A stretch of DNA of 64,000 nt from Cymbomonas tetramitiformis (GCA_001247695.2 LGRX02034248.1:1-64000); one strand, 5' to 3'. Shown: positions 1 to 11,731, counted from the first letter of the stretch. Program-made: numbers and translations. Notes: generated by a model from the sequence alone, not told the origin.

Positions 1-420
1 GTTCCCCAACGTCCTGACTAAGTCGACGCTCGTGTGCTGCAGGAAACATGTTTCCAGGAATTATTTTGGATCTGTGCTCGTGTTTTCTTATCGCCCACGG
101 GTCGTCGAACCCTTGGATTAGAAACTAGCAACCTAGTATGGATGGTATTAATTATGCTATTGTTTTTTAAGAGTCTAATTTGTGTTTGCTAATCTTTTCG
201 ACCGATCTGAAATGCCTGCATGTTTGCCTCGTGCTAATATGCATGATAGTTTGATAGCATTAATTTCTTGGCATCCTCCATACAACTGTCTAATATATTC
301 GTATTACATGCCATCTGCGCGGTAGGCGGTACTCTTAGTTCAATAAAAATGTACTATGATTTATGTGCGGTGTCAATCGTTTGTGGTTCCAATAGCTCGA
401 AAATTCGTTTTCGTGAATTT
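1..420. other. No gene seen
   Basis: AT-rich stretch with stops in all frames beyond short ORFs. I see no domain, splice structure or repeat in it. It lies downstream of the 3' end of the minus-strand ORF at 600-4016. Confidence 0.5.
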
Positions 421-590
421 TGTAGCCAGCTACAAAATGGGCCACCCCGGGAGCTTTTGTAGCTATAGCTACAAAACGGGCCACCCCGGCAGCTTTTGTA
501 GCTATAGCTACAAAACGGGCCACCCCGGCAGCTTTTGTAGCTAAGCTACAAACCCGGGTAGCTACAAAAATGGTAGGGGGTAGCTACAAA
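421..590. repeat. 39-bp tandem repeat with internal palindrome
   Basis: Three copies of a 39-bp unit containing GGGCCACCCCGG start near 439, 478 and 517. Each is flanked by the near-palindrome TTTTGTAGCTATAGCTACAAAA, split over adjacent units. The array decays into further GTAGCTACAAA words up to 590, just before the stop codon of the minus-strand ORF. It could form hairpins in the 3' UTR of that gene. Unit and period were read directly. Confidence 0.8.
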
Positions 591-599
591 AACGTCGTG

Positions 600-3500
600 T
601 TACCGCGCCAAGGGAACCACTATGACGTCCAGGGTGAGGTTCTTACCTTCCCGAGCCTCCGTCAACACCGAAGAAAGCTCGCGGTACTCGGAGCTGAGTT
701 TGCCGAAGCAGTGTCTGGCCACTTCTGACAGCAGGGAGTGGTCCGACAACACCTTCTCCTCACCCCCGCTCTCTAGTGGTCCCAGACGCGCCATCTCCAT
801 GGCGTAGCGCACCGGCTCCAGTTCCCGAACCTCCCTGACCTGCCGAACAAATCGGAGGAGCCGACCAAAGACGTGGGACGACCCCTCCACCTCTGTGTGG
901 TATTTGTCCACTGCCTTCTCCATGGCTCTGGTGGCCTCCTTGAGAGCGTGCTGCTCGTCCTTACGACTGTAATGGCTCCGGGGCTCCCTGTAACGAGAGG
1001 AAGACGAGAAGGTGAACTGGCTGTCGCCATCCCCGTCTTCGCCATCGCCGCCAGGGTCCTCGCCCGGACTCCCCGGGCCTCCCGGCCCTCCAGGGTCACC
1101 GCTCCCCGAGCCACCAGGACCACCATGACTGCCGGCACCGGGCATCTCCGAAAGCTCGTTTGGCTCCGAGTGCTCCAGTTGAGGGACCATCCCCCCCCCG
1201 TCTTCTGGCGTGTCTGCCGCCTTAGGAATCGGAGGTGGCATCACAGCCGGAAAGTGGTCGAAAGCACCGGGCCACACGTCCGCGGCGCAAAACCCACACA
1301 CCGGCAGGTACACCTTTTTCATGAGCGCCACCACACTTCTCTTAGCGCTTGCCTGACACGCCCACATACGCACCGGGCTCTCCTCGTGCCCGCACCCACA
1401 TCGAGCGCAGCTCTCTGCGACGGACGCCAAGGCCGTCGTGAGACTGTGAATCACCTGGGCCCCGAGGACCCTGTTCTCGTCCGAGAACTTTGCCTTCAGG
1501 CACTGCCTGATCTGGTTGGAAGGGTGTAAGCACCCGGCGACCTGACCAAGGGCGCGATACCTACGAGCAGCGTCGTAAAACAGGCGCTGGGCGTCGATCC
1601 CCGAGTTGGCATACCCGACCACGTGTTTCCGGAGGGCGTCGCAGACCCGTATAGGAAGGGAAATAAAGTCCCATGAGTGCGGTGGAGACGCTGTCACGTC
1701 CGCGCGCGACTCCTCCGGAGGGCTTTGAACGTCCCGGTTTTCGACGTCACAGGTGACGACGGAAGTCGGCTCTACCAGCTCATGTCCCTCTCGGGAGATG
1801 GGCGTCTCCTGAACCGGACTCGACGCTGCCGCTGAGGGCCCTCGAGCGGCTGACTCCACGGGCCCCGAGGGCGAAGCCTGAACCAGGGCGAGCCTTTGGA
1901 CTTGTGACTCTATGACCGCCTGCAGCCTCTCCTCCAGCTGGGCCTCGGCTGCCGCTCGCCGCTCCTCGGCGGCTACCTGCTGAGCGACGCTCTCGTCGAC
2001 AGCCAACTGCCGGGTAGTCTCCCGGGCTTCTGCGGCCAGCCGGTCTGCAGCCCAGCGCTCTTCGACAGCGCGTCGCTCGGAGACCCTGCGTTCCTCGGCA
2101 GCGCGCTGATCGGAGATCCTGCGCTCCTCGGCAGCTCTTTGACTCTCTTGGAGTTGCCGAGACAGCTGTTCCAGGCGAGCCTCGGCAGCTGCCTCCCGAG
2201 CTTGCGACTCCTTCTGCCAGGCTTCCTTCAGCTCTCGCAGGTCCTGACTGTTCCTGCTCGAAGTGGACTCCGGGGACGACGACGTGTTCCCCGAGGAAGT
2301 CGGACCGGGGTGCGGGGCCGATGGTGCTCGACTGGGCTTCCGGGTGCGAGGCACCGGGCGACTGGGGCCGCTCGGCTTAGGCGCCTGAGTCCTGGGCCTC
2401 GGACGTTCCGCGGGATGCTCTTCCTCCGATGAGGACGAGAGGGGAGCAAACCGGTTCGACCAGTTCCCACCGGGAGCTGCGGAACTCGGAGGTGCTGCAC
2501 CTGACTTCCTAAGACCCCTGTGTGACTTCCGGGTGCGGCCGCTCATTCTGACGGCCGCGACGACCGCTCTCCTTACCTCCTGGAGGTCCGCTCCTTGGCG
2601 TACCAGCTCCCCTGGTCTGCTGGCGTTGATGGCAAAGACAGAGAATCTACACCTCCCAAGGGAGTTGTGAGGGTCCTCGCGCTTTTGCTGCATCAACACC
2701 CTGGACTCGGAGACTGACTGCTGGTGGATCTCCAGACGATAAGCGCCGTCCTCGGAGAGCCCATAGTCCTCGAGCTGGAACCACATTAGCCCTGGCAGCG
2801 GGTGGTCTTTCCCCAGGCGCTTTAGGCCTCGACGGATGTCCTGCCACATGGACTTCTGGTCGGAATCCGAGCAAGAGCTGACACCGGATGAGGTTCCCGC
2901 CTTCCTTACCGGACGCCGAGCACTCGTTCCCTGGGACGAGTCCGAGCTGACTGGGGTCGTCCTGGGGAGCCGGCGCCACTCGCGAAGACACCTCCTGCCC
3001 ATCTGGGTCATCCGGTGTCTCCGGGCTCCAACCCACCAGGTGCTCCTCTCCTTGGCGAGCATCGTCTGCTGGTGCCATGCCATGAAGACTGCTCCAGCTT
3101 GACGTCTGCCTCTGCGCCACAGACCCTGTGTCTGGACGACATGCTGGCGCCATGCTGCGAAAGCGGACTCGACCCGGCGCCGACTGCCTTTGTCAAACAG
3201 GCCCTGAAGTTGGGCGACCTGTTGGGTGACGTCATTCCACGCTTGGAATGCTAGGCGCCGGAGCTCGCGCTGATGCGCTGACTGGTCCGTCCTGGCCCTC
3301 CATGCGACCCACGCAAGCCGCGCTGTTGCGCGCTGACGAGATGGCAGGGAGACTCTCGCACGTCGTTGCGCTGAATTCAGCGCCCAGGTGCTCCATTGAC
3401 GGAGGGCCAATGCGAGCATGGATTGACGTCGCTCTCCTCGCCAAGCCGGATTGGGCTGGATGCGAGACTCGCGCCCCCGTGACTGGACGACGTCTAGCTG

Positions 3501-4016
3501 CTCTGGGCGCCGGACATCATCAGACTCCCCTTCTGCCGGGGGACTCCAGTCACTGGCTCGGTAAACCTCAAAGCGCCCTGCGGCACTGATGAGATTCCCT
3601 TGCTCGCTCCCCACGAGGGAAGAGAGGGAGGATGCTGCCGGTCCCGACGTCGGTTCCTGACGGACGACCCTACTACTCGCACTCTTGCTGGACGCAGGGA
3701 GTGGGGAGAAGGGAGCTGCCGAGGGGTTCAACCCCTTAGCAGAGCGGTCCGAGTCCGACCCGGAGCCGGCGCTTGCCGCCGGCGGTGCCGGAGCCTCGGG
3801 CGACGCACGCTTCCGGCGCGCCGGCTGCCGTAGCGCCGAGCTCAATGCGAGCTCGGACACTGGCGCAGCTCCACTGACCCTCGCTGGTGAAGGGGCTTTT
3901 GGTGGCGAGGCCCTACGGGGCCCACCAGACAACCCTGGAGGGGCTCTCAGGGGCGTGCGCGCCGGTGTAACCTCGAGGGCTTCACCGCCGTATTGGCGCG
4001 CAAGCGCGCGCCGCAC
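600..4016 (-). CDS. Large GC-rich protein with Trp repeats and coiled coil, unknown function
   Basis: An uninterrupted 1138-codon ORF. The N-terminal ~150 residues are Pro/Ala/Ser-rich. Residues about 200-345 hold several Trp-containing repeats of the type AFxAW or AFQAW about 30 residues apart, resembling the short helical centrin-binding repeats of SFI1-like proteins. Residues ~590-700 form an Ala/Glu/Arg coiled coil with repeated AAEERR blocks. A Cys-rich cluster (CARCGCGHE, then CGFC) sits near residues 880-930, followed by a Gly/Pro-rich linker and a charged C-terminus. No catalytic domain is visible. The reading frame is open above the first Met, so the start is uncertain. It could be a structural host protein or ORF1 of a retroelement extending off the window. 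I do not recognise the family. Confidence 0.6.
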   Translation of the reverse strand: MRRALARQYGGEALEVTPARTPLRAPPGLSGGPRRASPPKAPSPARVSGAAPVSELALSSALRQPARRKRASPEAPAPPAASAGSGSDSDRSAKGLNPSAAPFSPLPASSKSASSRVVRQEPTSGPAASSLSSLVGSEQGNLISAAGRFEVYRASDWSPPAEGESDDVRRPEQLDVVQSRGRESRIQPNPAWRGERRQSMLALALRQWSTWALNSAQRRARVSLPSRQRATARLAWVAWRARTDQSAHQRELRRLAFQAWNDVTQQVAQLQGLFDKGSRRRVESAFAAWRQHVVQTQGLWRRGRRQAGAVFMAWHQQTMLAKERSTWWVGARRHRMTQMGRRCLREWRRLPRTTPVSSDSSQGTSARRPVRKAGTSSGVSSCSDSDQKSMWQDIRRGLKRLGKDHPLPGLMWFQLEDYGLSEDGAYRLEIHQQSVSESRVLMQQKREDPHNSLGRCRFSVFAINASRPGELVRQGADLQEVRRAVVAAVRMSGRTRKSHRGLRKSGAAPPSSAAPGGNWSNRFAPLSSSSEEEHPAERPRPRTQAPKPSGPSRPVPRTRKPSRAPSAPHPGPTSSGNTSSSPESTSSRNSQDLRELKEAWQKESQAREAAAEARLEQLSRQLQESQRAAEERRISDQRAAEERRVSERRAVEERWAADRLAAEARETTRQLAVDESVAQQVAAEERRAAAEAQLEERLQAVIESQVQRLALVQASPSGPVESAARGPSAAASSPVQETPISREGHELVEPTSVVTCDVENRDVQSPPEESRADVTASPPHSWDFISLPIRVCDALRKHVVGYANSGIDAQRLFYDAARRYRALGQVAGCLHPSNQIRQCLKAKFSDENRVLGAQVIHSLTTALASVAESCARCGCGHEESPVRMWACQASAKRSVVALMKKVYLPVCGFCAADVWPGAFDHFPAVMPPPIPKAADTPEDGGGMVPQLEHSEPNELSEMPGAGSHGGPGGSGSGDPGGPGGPGSPGEDPGGDGEDGDGDSQFTFSSSSRYREPRSHYSRKDEQHALKEATRAMEKAVDKYHTEVEGSSHVFGRLLRFVRQVREVRELEPVRYAMEMARLGPLESGGEEKVLSDHSLLSEVARHCFGKLSSEYRELSSVLTEAREGKNLTLDVIVVPLAR

Positions 4017-6129
4017 TCCCCCCCCCTCTCACGGGAGCGCCAATCCCGGCTGTCTGACCCGCCAGCTGCGCCCCAGAACTCCCCAGAGCCTGGGCCAACC
4101 GACAGGCCTGCAGCGCGAGACCCCGACCGACCGGACCCCACGGCTGAGCCGGGGGCGGCGCCGGCCCGACCCCCCCCCACGCCGGCCCGACCGACCGAGG
4201 CATTCCTCTTCATCCGAATACATGGGCATAGTATGCGTGCTATGCGTGAGATCTAATTTAGCTAAAACCGAAAGTGCACACGACACACGTGGCAACTAGC
4301 ACCCGATCCCAGGAATACGCCACTTGCGCGCGAGCACAAGTAAGCACACCGGCCGAAGCGCGGAGATTCCCGAATAGGGGGGACTAGAAGGCTAAATTAA
4401 AGGTAGGGGAAACCCCGAACCAACCCCGAATTTCAGCAAAGGCTTACGCAAAATTGAAAAATTTGCGCAGCGCTTCCGCCGCGAAGGGTCGGAATTGCCG
4501 AAAAACGGAGGCGATTTGGTCCTCCCGCACCTGCGAGTCCAAAAGCACGGATATGCGTGCTATGCGTGTATGCGTGCTAGGACTAAGGCAACGCTCGCAC
4601 CTTAAAAGATTGTCGTCGAGCTAGATTTCTCCACACCGACGCGGCTCCAAGCAACCTGGAACCATCAATCCCACACACCACCGCGCAACAAGAACGAGAG
4701 CACAGGCATTCTCGATTTCGTAGTGCAAGTACTCGCTAACTAATCGCACAAGGCGGGGCGGGTTGATCAGAACTTGCGCAAGAAAGACAAGGAAGCAACG
4801 TGAAAACACGAACTAATTACCATTTTGTAGGAGTCTACACCTTGACTTCTTCTCTTCTTTACGGTTTCGGACTTATACTATTCTACACTTATTAAACGAC
4901 CGCACGAGGTATGCTTACGATTGGTCAACTACAAGACTTCGGTTTCGTAAATCTATATAGTTATGCTTTTGCTATCAGTGCATGCTTTCAATACACAATA
5001 TACAGCAGTTACGGTTCTTTACTTTTATGTCTTACTTTTCAGTTCAGTTCATCTCCCCGAAACGGGTTACTCTTAGAGTTCTTATACATTCAGGAACTCT
5101 TTCCATAACTCAACTGTACTGAGTTCTCCGTACAACAGTCTAGGCACCTCACATCAACATCATTCTGATCGGTCCTACTGTACTCCGTACTGAGTACTCC
5201 TGCGTTTTATACTTAGCCGTTTTTCTTGCTCTTGTGCTTGCCTCCTAGCACAGAAACCTGTTGCAGCTATCACTACGCGAACACGTTGATATGTATGATA
5301 CATCCTATCCTAGAAGGGAACCCTTGATGGGCCCTGACAACAATACATTCATGTATTATTATCGGGCCTCTCATGAGAAGCTCGCGCCGACGTAACTTCG
5401 TTCTAAGGTGAGGCCACGACGGCAGCAAGTATCATGTGCCGCATTGAAACATTAGGATAGCAAGTACCGATCGGTCACTGGATGCGCAGTGCCGGTTTTT
5501 TCCTTTAGGCCATACTTAGCAATGACATGTATAAAGGGTTGTCATCCCCTGACTCGTAACGGACAAACGTCAACACCCCAACCCCCAAGGCAACATGAGC
5601 AAGCGCTACCGACATGGTCAAACGTCACGGTAGGAACCTAGTCGTAACTCATCGGTAGGATAATTGCTCCCACGAAATGTGCATTAGTAAATTAATGCAA
5701 ATGTATTGTCGATTCTAATCATTCATGTGAGAGCGTCGTGAGAGCGCCGTACGAACGCTGTTAGACTTCTCCCAATCGAATGCAAGTATTTGGCGAATAC
5801 TCCGCTCTTACAGCGCTCTTATAGAGCTCGTCCAGCGATTTCAACATGGATGATCGGAATCGACAATACTCTTGAGATGTAGTTCTGCTAAGCATATATA
5901 CCCGTAACAACCATCAATATATTGTCGCTGGATCCTTGGGATCGCGTTCGATAAGCGTGAGATCGATTTGATCTGACGCGTCCAGCACATCGAGTCTTGC
6001 CCGACTTGTGCGGCGCGATCTCACATCGAATTGCGGGGCGAATATGTTGTCAGACTCGAAATTCCGGTCCGGGCTTAATTATGCCCACGTGGCGGTCATC
6101 GGCCGGTATTTCTGAATCTGGACTTTTCC
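4017..6129. other. No gene seen; short TATGCGTGC words
   Basis: About 2.1 kb without a supported gene. The upstream end is GC-rich and may be the 5' region of the 600-4016 ORF. TATGCGTGCTATGCGTG words occur near 4230 and 4555. The rest is AT-rich with only short ORFs. Confidence 0.5.
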
Positions 6130-6217
6130 TTACCTCTGACCTTTATCGTCTTGGCATGAAGTGAATTACCTTACGTACTACCTCTGACCTTTATAATCTT
6201 CACCCAAACCAAATTTT
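6130..6217. repeat. CCTCTGACCTTTAT short direct repeats
   Basis: The words CCTCTGACCTTTAT and CTTCACCCAAACCAAATT recur here and again as a denser array at 20,405-20,602, with a single copy at 19,273. In both larger places they stand directly upstream of a CAG-headed dispersed repeat, so they probably travel with that family. Confidence 0.7.
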
Positions 6218-6332
6218 CATCTCCGTTCGCTGTACGTGTTATGAATTTAGATATGGGTCATCTGAATGACCATCTCCGTTCGCCTTTTTCTTTATTTGCT
6301 ATGTATGAGGAAAGCGAACGGAGATGTTCATT

Positions 6333-6653
6333 CAGCAGCAGCAGCAGCAGCAGCAAAGCTCGAATCCCAACGGGCGATACAGTCGAATGTTCCATCTCAC
6401 GATCGCCAGACGCTAACGATGACAGTGACACAACAGTCGCGTGTATGTACCACGACGCCACCCACGCGTTATGGCATGGCATGCTGGGAACCAAAAAGCA
6501 AAGCGCTGTCGCGCACATGATCCTGCGGTCATATGATGTAATGGCGATATCCATGTGTTAACATCGCATGGTAATTATTCGTGCTGTCCAAAATGCTGTC
6601 CAAAAAGATCGACGCCTAGTGGAGATCGCATATTTGTGATCGACAGCGCCTAG
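6333..6653 (+). repeat. CAG-headed dispersed repeat, copy 1 (~300 bp)
   Basis: Starts with a (CAG)n run, continues through a conserved body (AAGCTCGAATCCCAACGGGC, later CACCCACGCGTTATGGCATG) and ends in the hairpin GATCGCATATTTGTGATC plus GACAGCGCCTAG. Near-identical copies lie at 20,603-20,904 and 20,918-21,222. No protein is encoded. It looks like a SINE or MITE; I could not find clear target duplications. Confidence 0.8.
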
Positions 6654-6687
6654 AATAAACTAAACTTGGCCTATGCCACGTCAATCG

Positions 6688-6880
6688 GCAGCAGCAGCAA
6701 CAACAAAGCTCAAATCGCAACGGGCGTCACAGACGACTTTCGATCTCACGATCGCCAGACGCTAACGATGGCAGTGCCGCTGCATTCGTGTGCATTTACC
6801 GCGACGCCACCCACGCGTTATGGCATCGCATGTCGAGACGCACATATTAAGCACTGTCGCACACATGATCCTAACGCTCC
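6688..6880 (+). repeat. CAG-headed dispersed repeat, copy 2 (truncated, diverged)
   Basis: Same head and body as copy 1 (GCAGCAGCAGCAACAACAAA, then the CACGATCGCCAGACGCTAACG block and CACCCACGCGTTATGGCAT), with more substitutions and lacking the terminal hairpin. Confidence 0.7.
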
Positions 6881-9675
6881 GGGGAGGACTTAAAATGCCA
6901 GATTATATTTGATACTCGGCATTGTTCGACGGTTCCGCTCGCAGCTCAACAGCGGAGCGCTGATTTTTGAACGTGGCTTTTTATGTGTACACTGCCCACA
7001 TAGGTTGCATGCTGTTATTTTGTGTGTTTCGTTTTTGGGACGCGTTGCGCGCATGAGCATGGATGTGCGCGCGCATGCTTGTTTTCGATATTCGTCGTTT
7101 TGTTAACGACGTGCGCATAATCAGTCGTTGCTTTGATCGCATGTGTCCTCATTCAGTATGTAAGAACTGCATGCATGCGATTGTGCGCGCCACATGCGTG
7201 CATGCTGCGCATCGGCATGTACCCGCGCGCGTGTGCGTTGATTGTGAGCATGCTCTCGCAATGGCAAGGATAATATATTTCCGTTGCCAACACGTTTGCG
7301 GTATGTGTAGCGCGCGTACGAAGAGCGGCAGCCAATTTATCATGCAAGTTGTTGTAACAGAAAGGTGTGTGTGTGTGTTTGGCACAGGGTCATGATGGCA
7401 GAGGTCGATGACGGAGACGCCATTCGTGCTTCGATTTACAATGCTGCGACCGATCGAAGTAGCGCGAGGTTTGATGCACGTTCATGGCTGTGAAATGCAC
7501 TTTTATGTATATATGATATAAGAAGCGCTTGCCCATTAATATCGCCACACGTGAAGGCAGCCAACCATCATGCATAGGCTCGCGCCAGCCGCGAGTGGGA
7601 ATTGCAAATGTCACTCAGTCGAATGATGAATTATAACGAGCAAGTAGTGTATGCATGTAGCCGCAGTCAGGTATCATTCCGATGGTTACATGTTGGATAT
7701 TCGCACGCATGCATTATCGACACCCACCATTCACACAGGAATGCACTACGGGCACATCAATATATGTGCCAAATCATGGAAGCAAAGTAGCTCTTGCTTC
7801 TCTCTCACACACGAACACACACACACACACATCACATACTCAACACTAAGCACTAAGTTACACACCACGGAGAGCATCATATATATCACGCCCTGCACAT
7901 GCACGTTGATGCGTTTATCGGATGATGAAGGAGGACGATGTCCACGAGACTCGCACAAGTTCTTGGTCTGGGTTCGATCCCCGGCGTCCTGCATCAGTAA
8001 ATATTGCTTTATTCGCACGTTTTCCGGTTGGATACACAATTACGCATGCACAATCATATAATAATCCGCATACACAGCCAATCATTTGCGTCTCGGCATA
8101 ATGTGATATTTTTTATTCGCAAGGGTAATTGTTAAAGATTGCATTCGATATACGCATCAGCCTATTTGCGCACAGTTTGTGCAGCATGCAGTCATAATAA
8201 GATTTTCACATTGTCAAAATTTAAAGTACTAATATGATGATCATAGTAGTATGCCATGCGTGCTAGATGCCAACTGCCACAGTGCTACAAACGTGCCCCC
8301 CTTTGCTATTCGTCCTAAAACACAAATGCCAGCTCAAGATGGGCACAATAATTCTATGCATGTGCAAGGGGTATCAATGGACATCAGATTATGCAGTGCT
8401 CGCCTCAAGCACCGCCTCAGTCACTATCTCGGCTTGTGCTCAAAATTATTGATGAATATCAGCGAGTGCGTTGTGAGTGCATACGCCCGTTGATGCACAC
8501 ACGCACACGCACTAAGCACACACGCACGCGCGTGCGACACACACATACACACACATAATAAAGTGAACGAGCTAATGCGCATGCCAATCAAAGCTAGACG
8601 TATATATACATATATATGTATACAACGTTGTATATATATATATATGTGTGTGGGGACTTCAATGCAGCCGATTTCCCTCTCGAATTTCACGGTGTGCGCT
8701 CGAGCACCAACGTGTGATATTTTCATAATATACTTGCAGTGTAACACTGGCTGAGCTTGCAACGTGGCTGCACACTTTCTTTTTTGGCTAGGATGTGTGG
8801 GTGCGGTATATAGTCATGCCCTGATCTATTCCCACAAGCATGTTTCTCACATCCACTGGATTGATGGTGGGTCTGCTTTTGTCAGCGGGCAACGTGTGCA
8901 TGCTACATGCGACATGCATATCGATTGTTAAAGTGGCAAGAATGTGTGTGTGCGCGTGCGCTTGCAGTCGCGAGTGTGCGTGTGTGTGTGTGTGTGTGTA
9001 TGAGTTGTGTTTGGATGCGTGTGCAAGTATGTAATTATGCGCGTGCATGAGTGTGGCTTTTCCTTGGACCGACTCCTTTGGCACACCGTAGCCGCAGAAG
9101 ATCAATTGCACTATGTACCCACACCGGGGATCAAAGCATTCAGCCATGATTGTGTGTGTGTGTGTGTGAAAGAGAGTGAGCATGTGTATCACATGTATGC
9201 AAAATGGGCATGTGCACCACCAACTCATGTATAGTGAGCCTCCATTATTTTTCACATGATGTTCGCCCTCACCTAAGCAATTGCCACAAGCTGACGGACA
9301 TCGCCATACATGTGTAGCAGAAAAGTAACTCTGCTACGAGGGTCATATATTGCTTGCTCAGACTTCAGCTAACACTCCAAGAGGTTGTTGACATCAACAT
9401 TATCCACATCAACATGTATAACGCTCCATATATTCTTCACGATTTGTTGCAGATATGTCTCATCAATTAGGCAATCTTAGTATTGATTATGCAGTTAGCG
9501 CTAATTGCGCGCAGCGCGCCGCGATGTTGATGTATTGATCGGTGCGTGAGCATTTACATTCTGCACATTCAACAGATTGTTTTCGATGCCATGCATGTGC
9601 AAATGCTAAATAGTATGTAAGATATGTATGCAGAGTGTCTGCTTATTCGACTACACGTGTATCTACACTACAATT
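6881..9675. other. Microsatellite-rich DNA, no gene seen
   Basis: About 2.8 kb rich in alternating purine-pyrimidine sequence. (CA)n lies near 7805-7830, (TA)n near 8600-8650, (GT)n near 8975-9000 and 9152-9168. GCATGC and GCGCGC words are frequent from 7000 to 7300. ORFs here are short and made of these repeats. Confidence 0.6.
7931..7993 (+). other. tRNA-like fragment
   Basis: Contains GGGTTCGATCCCC, a good B box and T arm with a 5-bp stem (CTGGG/CCCGG), followed by CGTCCTGCA. The 5' AGGACG can pair with the 3' CGTCCT. Only about 30 nt separate the acceptor strand from the T arm, too little for both D and anticodon arms. It is probably a degenerate tRNA or the head of a tRNA-derived SINE, not a functional tRNA. 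Confidence 0.35.
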
Positions 9676-10137
9676 GCCAAGCGTAAGCAACGTGCGAAAG
9701 CTAAGAAAACGTTCGTACTAGAAAATAAGTAATCATAGTAACTATTTGTGTCCCCGATAATCATATTGGATAGCCAAACCTTGCTCCGCCATTCAATATT
9801 TGCAACTAGCTTACATTACATGTACGCCGCCACCATATATCATATCTAGCTATATAACACATTTAATATCTCACATCCCAAATCATATCGCCGTACATAC
9901 ATAACAACCGCCCAACTGATAACTAATGAATACCTGAACGAAAGGGATATATCATCATCCATACACCGCCATCAAGCGCAACCAACACGCGAACGCTAGG
10001 GAAAAGTTTGCACTAGAAAGTAACGTATCATTATAGTAACTAGCTATGTCGCCTTGGTAATCATATTGGACATTCAAACCTTGCTCCGCCATCCTCTATT
10101 TGTAACTAGCGTATACTACATGTACGCCGTCGACATA
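9676..10137. repeat. ~296-bp tandem duplication, second unit interrupted by the MULE
   Basis: Unit A (about 9676-9972) and unit B (from about 9972) share long stretches such as AATCATATTGGA, CAAACCTTGCTCCGCCAT and ACATGTACGCCG. Unit B is broken at 10,146 by the MULE and resumes at 19,112, where ATATCTAACCATATAACAC matches unit A near 9845. Unit A is thus an in-window empty-site reference for the insertion. Confidence 0.85.
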
Positions 10138-10146
10138 ATATATAAT
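10138..10146. repeat. MULE target-site duplication, left
   Basis: ATATATAAT, identical to 19,112-19,120. A 9-bp duplication is the hallmark of Mutator-like elements. Confidence 0.85.
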
Positions 10147-10250
10147 GGAAAAATATTTATTTTAGATTATTTATTGCTGATTTTAGATTAACTCTTTTTC
10201 ATGTTGATTTTAGATTAAGTTTTCTTGATGTCATCCGGCTATGACCGGTG
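10147..10250 (+). repeat. MULE terminal inverted repeat, left
   Basis: Starts GGAAAAATATTTATTTTAGA and holds three copies of TTTTAGATTA before ending at ACCGGTG. It pairs with 19,007-19,111 on the opposite strand, with identity high except near the outer ~10 bases. The internal repeats are candidate transposase-binding sites. Confidence 0.85.
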
Positions 10251-10320
10251 GTCCTTTTCACGACTCGTGTTCAAATAATGTGCACACGCAGGTCAAACGC
10301 TGTAGTTCCCGCTTGCCATC

Positions 10321-11060
10321 ATGAGGAAGCCTCCAAAAAGCTTTAAGAAGGTTTGTCTCACTTGTGATAATGGTGGGCGCCGTTGTAATAGACACTCCCG
10401 GCGTGTTCTGCTTGAAAATAAGGCCCCCCACTATCAACCCACAGCTTTCAAAGGCACTGTATTCGACGAGTATGTCCAAACTGGCTTCCGGCTAAAGTTT
10501 ACAGACACTGTGAACCTATGGGAGAGTGACGATAGTGACGGTAACCCTATATGGGACTTTCGTAACCGCTATGTGTATCTCGAATACACGGAGGGTATGC
10601 CTTGGGGAGGGGTTGTACCTTCACGTGGGAACTGGGGATATTCACCGTACGACACTTGTTCTCTGGTGGGTCGTTTCCCTTGTTTCACTACACTAACCAT
10701 GTTGCAGGGTGGCAACTCGACGATATTTTGCAAACTTTCTTATCGGTGTTATACAACCGGGAAAGAAACATGTCATACATGGCTCGATTCTTGTATTGGT
10801 TATCACTATTAGCTACTAGGGAGCACCGTAGCGTCCACCATTGCTCAGCGGGCGCTATGCTTACAATTAGGCAATGTGGAAACACTATTGGCAAACTTTG
10901 TGCAAGTTGTGCTTCAGAACTAACTGTGCACAATAGGGGGTACGATTTAAGGCACGAATGGTGTGCTTCATCACCTACGGGGGTGAGTCTATGCAAATAC
11001 GTTATGGTTGACTCTCCTGTTTTCGCAGAGGAGTACTCACCTTGCACTGTTGTACGTTAA
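10321..11060 (+). CDS. MULE cargo protein, unknown, frame break near 10,600-10,680
   Basis: Two overlapping frames together look like one ~245-residue protein. The first half starts at 10,321 (MRKPPKSFKKVCLTC) and has Cys/His-rich basic sequence. The second half continues in another frame to 11,060 with CASCASEL and HEWC, a second Cys cluster. The shift is near the G-runs at 10,606-10,615. Putative zinc-binding ends flank an aromatic-rich centre. I recognise no family. It lies just inside the left TIR and is convergent with the next gene, overlapping it by four bases. Confidence 0.5.
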
Positions 11061-11494
11061 ATATAATGTGGTGGCCAATACACCGGGGCTGGTTTGCTTA
11101 GACGCCTATCATACATTTTGTATAAAGTAACGCAATAGCGCACTCCCTCAAAACCTTCAGAAGCTACTCTATGTTTGCACCGCGCATCGCACTTTAAAAC
11201 CTTATGGCTTTCAGAGAATTGGAGAAGGGTGCCCTTGCTATCCTCTCTAGGCGACTCCATCTCCAGAACCGCGTTCTTGTAGTTTCCAAGAAAAATTATG
11301 TATTGATGTGACACATCTTTTCTGTCCTCGTGTCGCTTCACTTCGCACTTTCCGGCTAGCATGCACGACACATACAAGCACCAATCGCCGTCTCGCTTGT
11401 AATCCGCGTCTATTATTTCTAAGATTTGACCTGCTAGGATGTAAAGCTCTTTCTTCCAATACGGCTTGCTTGCACTTGTTAGCGGATCGTCCAT
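11057..11494 (-). CDS. MULE cargo protein, 145 aa, unknown
   Basis: Intact ORF starting MDDPLTSASKPYWKKE and ending in PVYWPPHYI. Acidic and basic residues are balanced, and there are five Cys (two in CDARC). The pattern suggests a small globular beta-rich domain, but no motif is recognised. It is on the same strand as the methyltransferase-like gene, with a 237-bp gap that contains no other supported gene. Confidence 0.5.
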   Translation of the reverse strand: MDDPLTSASKPYWKKELYILAGQILEIIDADYKRDGDWCLYVSCMLAGKCEVKRHEDRKDVSHQYIIFLGNYKNAVLEMESPREDSKGTLLQFSESHKVLKCDARCKHRVASEGFEGVRYCVTLYKMYDRRLSKPAPVYWPPHYI

Positions 11495-11731
11495 GTAAAC
11501 TCCTTTTTTCTTGTGCCAAGGGTGGGGCGTCCCGAAAGCACATGTGCCATCTAGCTTAGGGGCAAACCCCTCTTGCTCTTGCCCATGTTAAACCACCACC
11601 CAACATTCCAACCCTCCTTCCCTCCTTTCTTGCCTTTTGCCTCGTTTGCGCAGCCACGCTCTATTATCTTGCACGTTTGTGCATGCAACGTTGCTTCAAA
11701 TTCCGTGAGTAGCACCTTTAGCCTTTGGTTA

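Noticed and set aside
421..590. Possible CRISPR array
   Set aside because: The 39-bp units are contiguous with no unique spacers, and the genome is eukaryotic.
3685..4299. 204-codon plus-strand ORF
   Set aside because: GC-rich shadow of the minus-strand ORF and its upstream region; no motif.
7931..7993. Functional tRNA gene
   Set aside because: T arm and partial acceptor stem are present, but there is too little sequence for D and anticodon arms.
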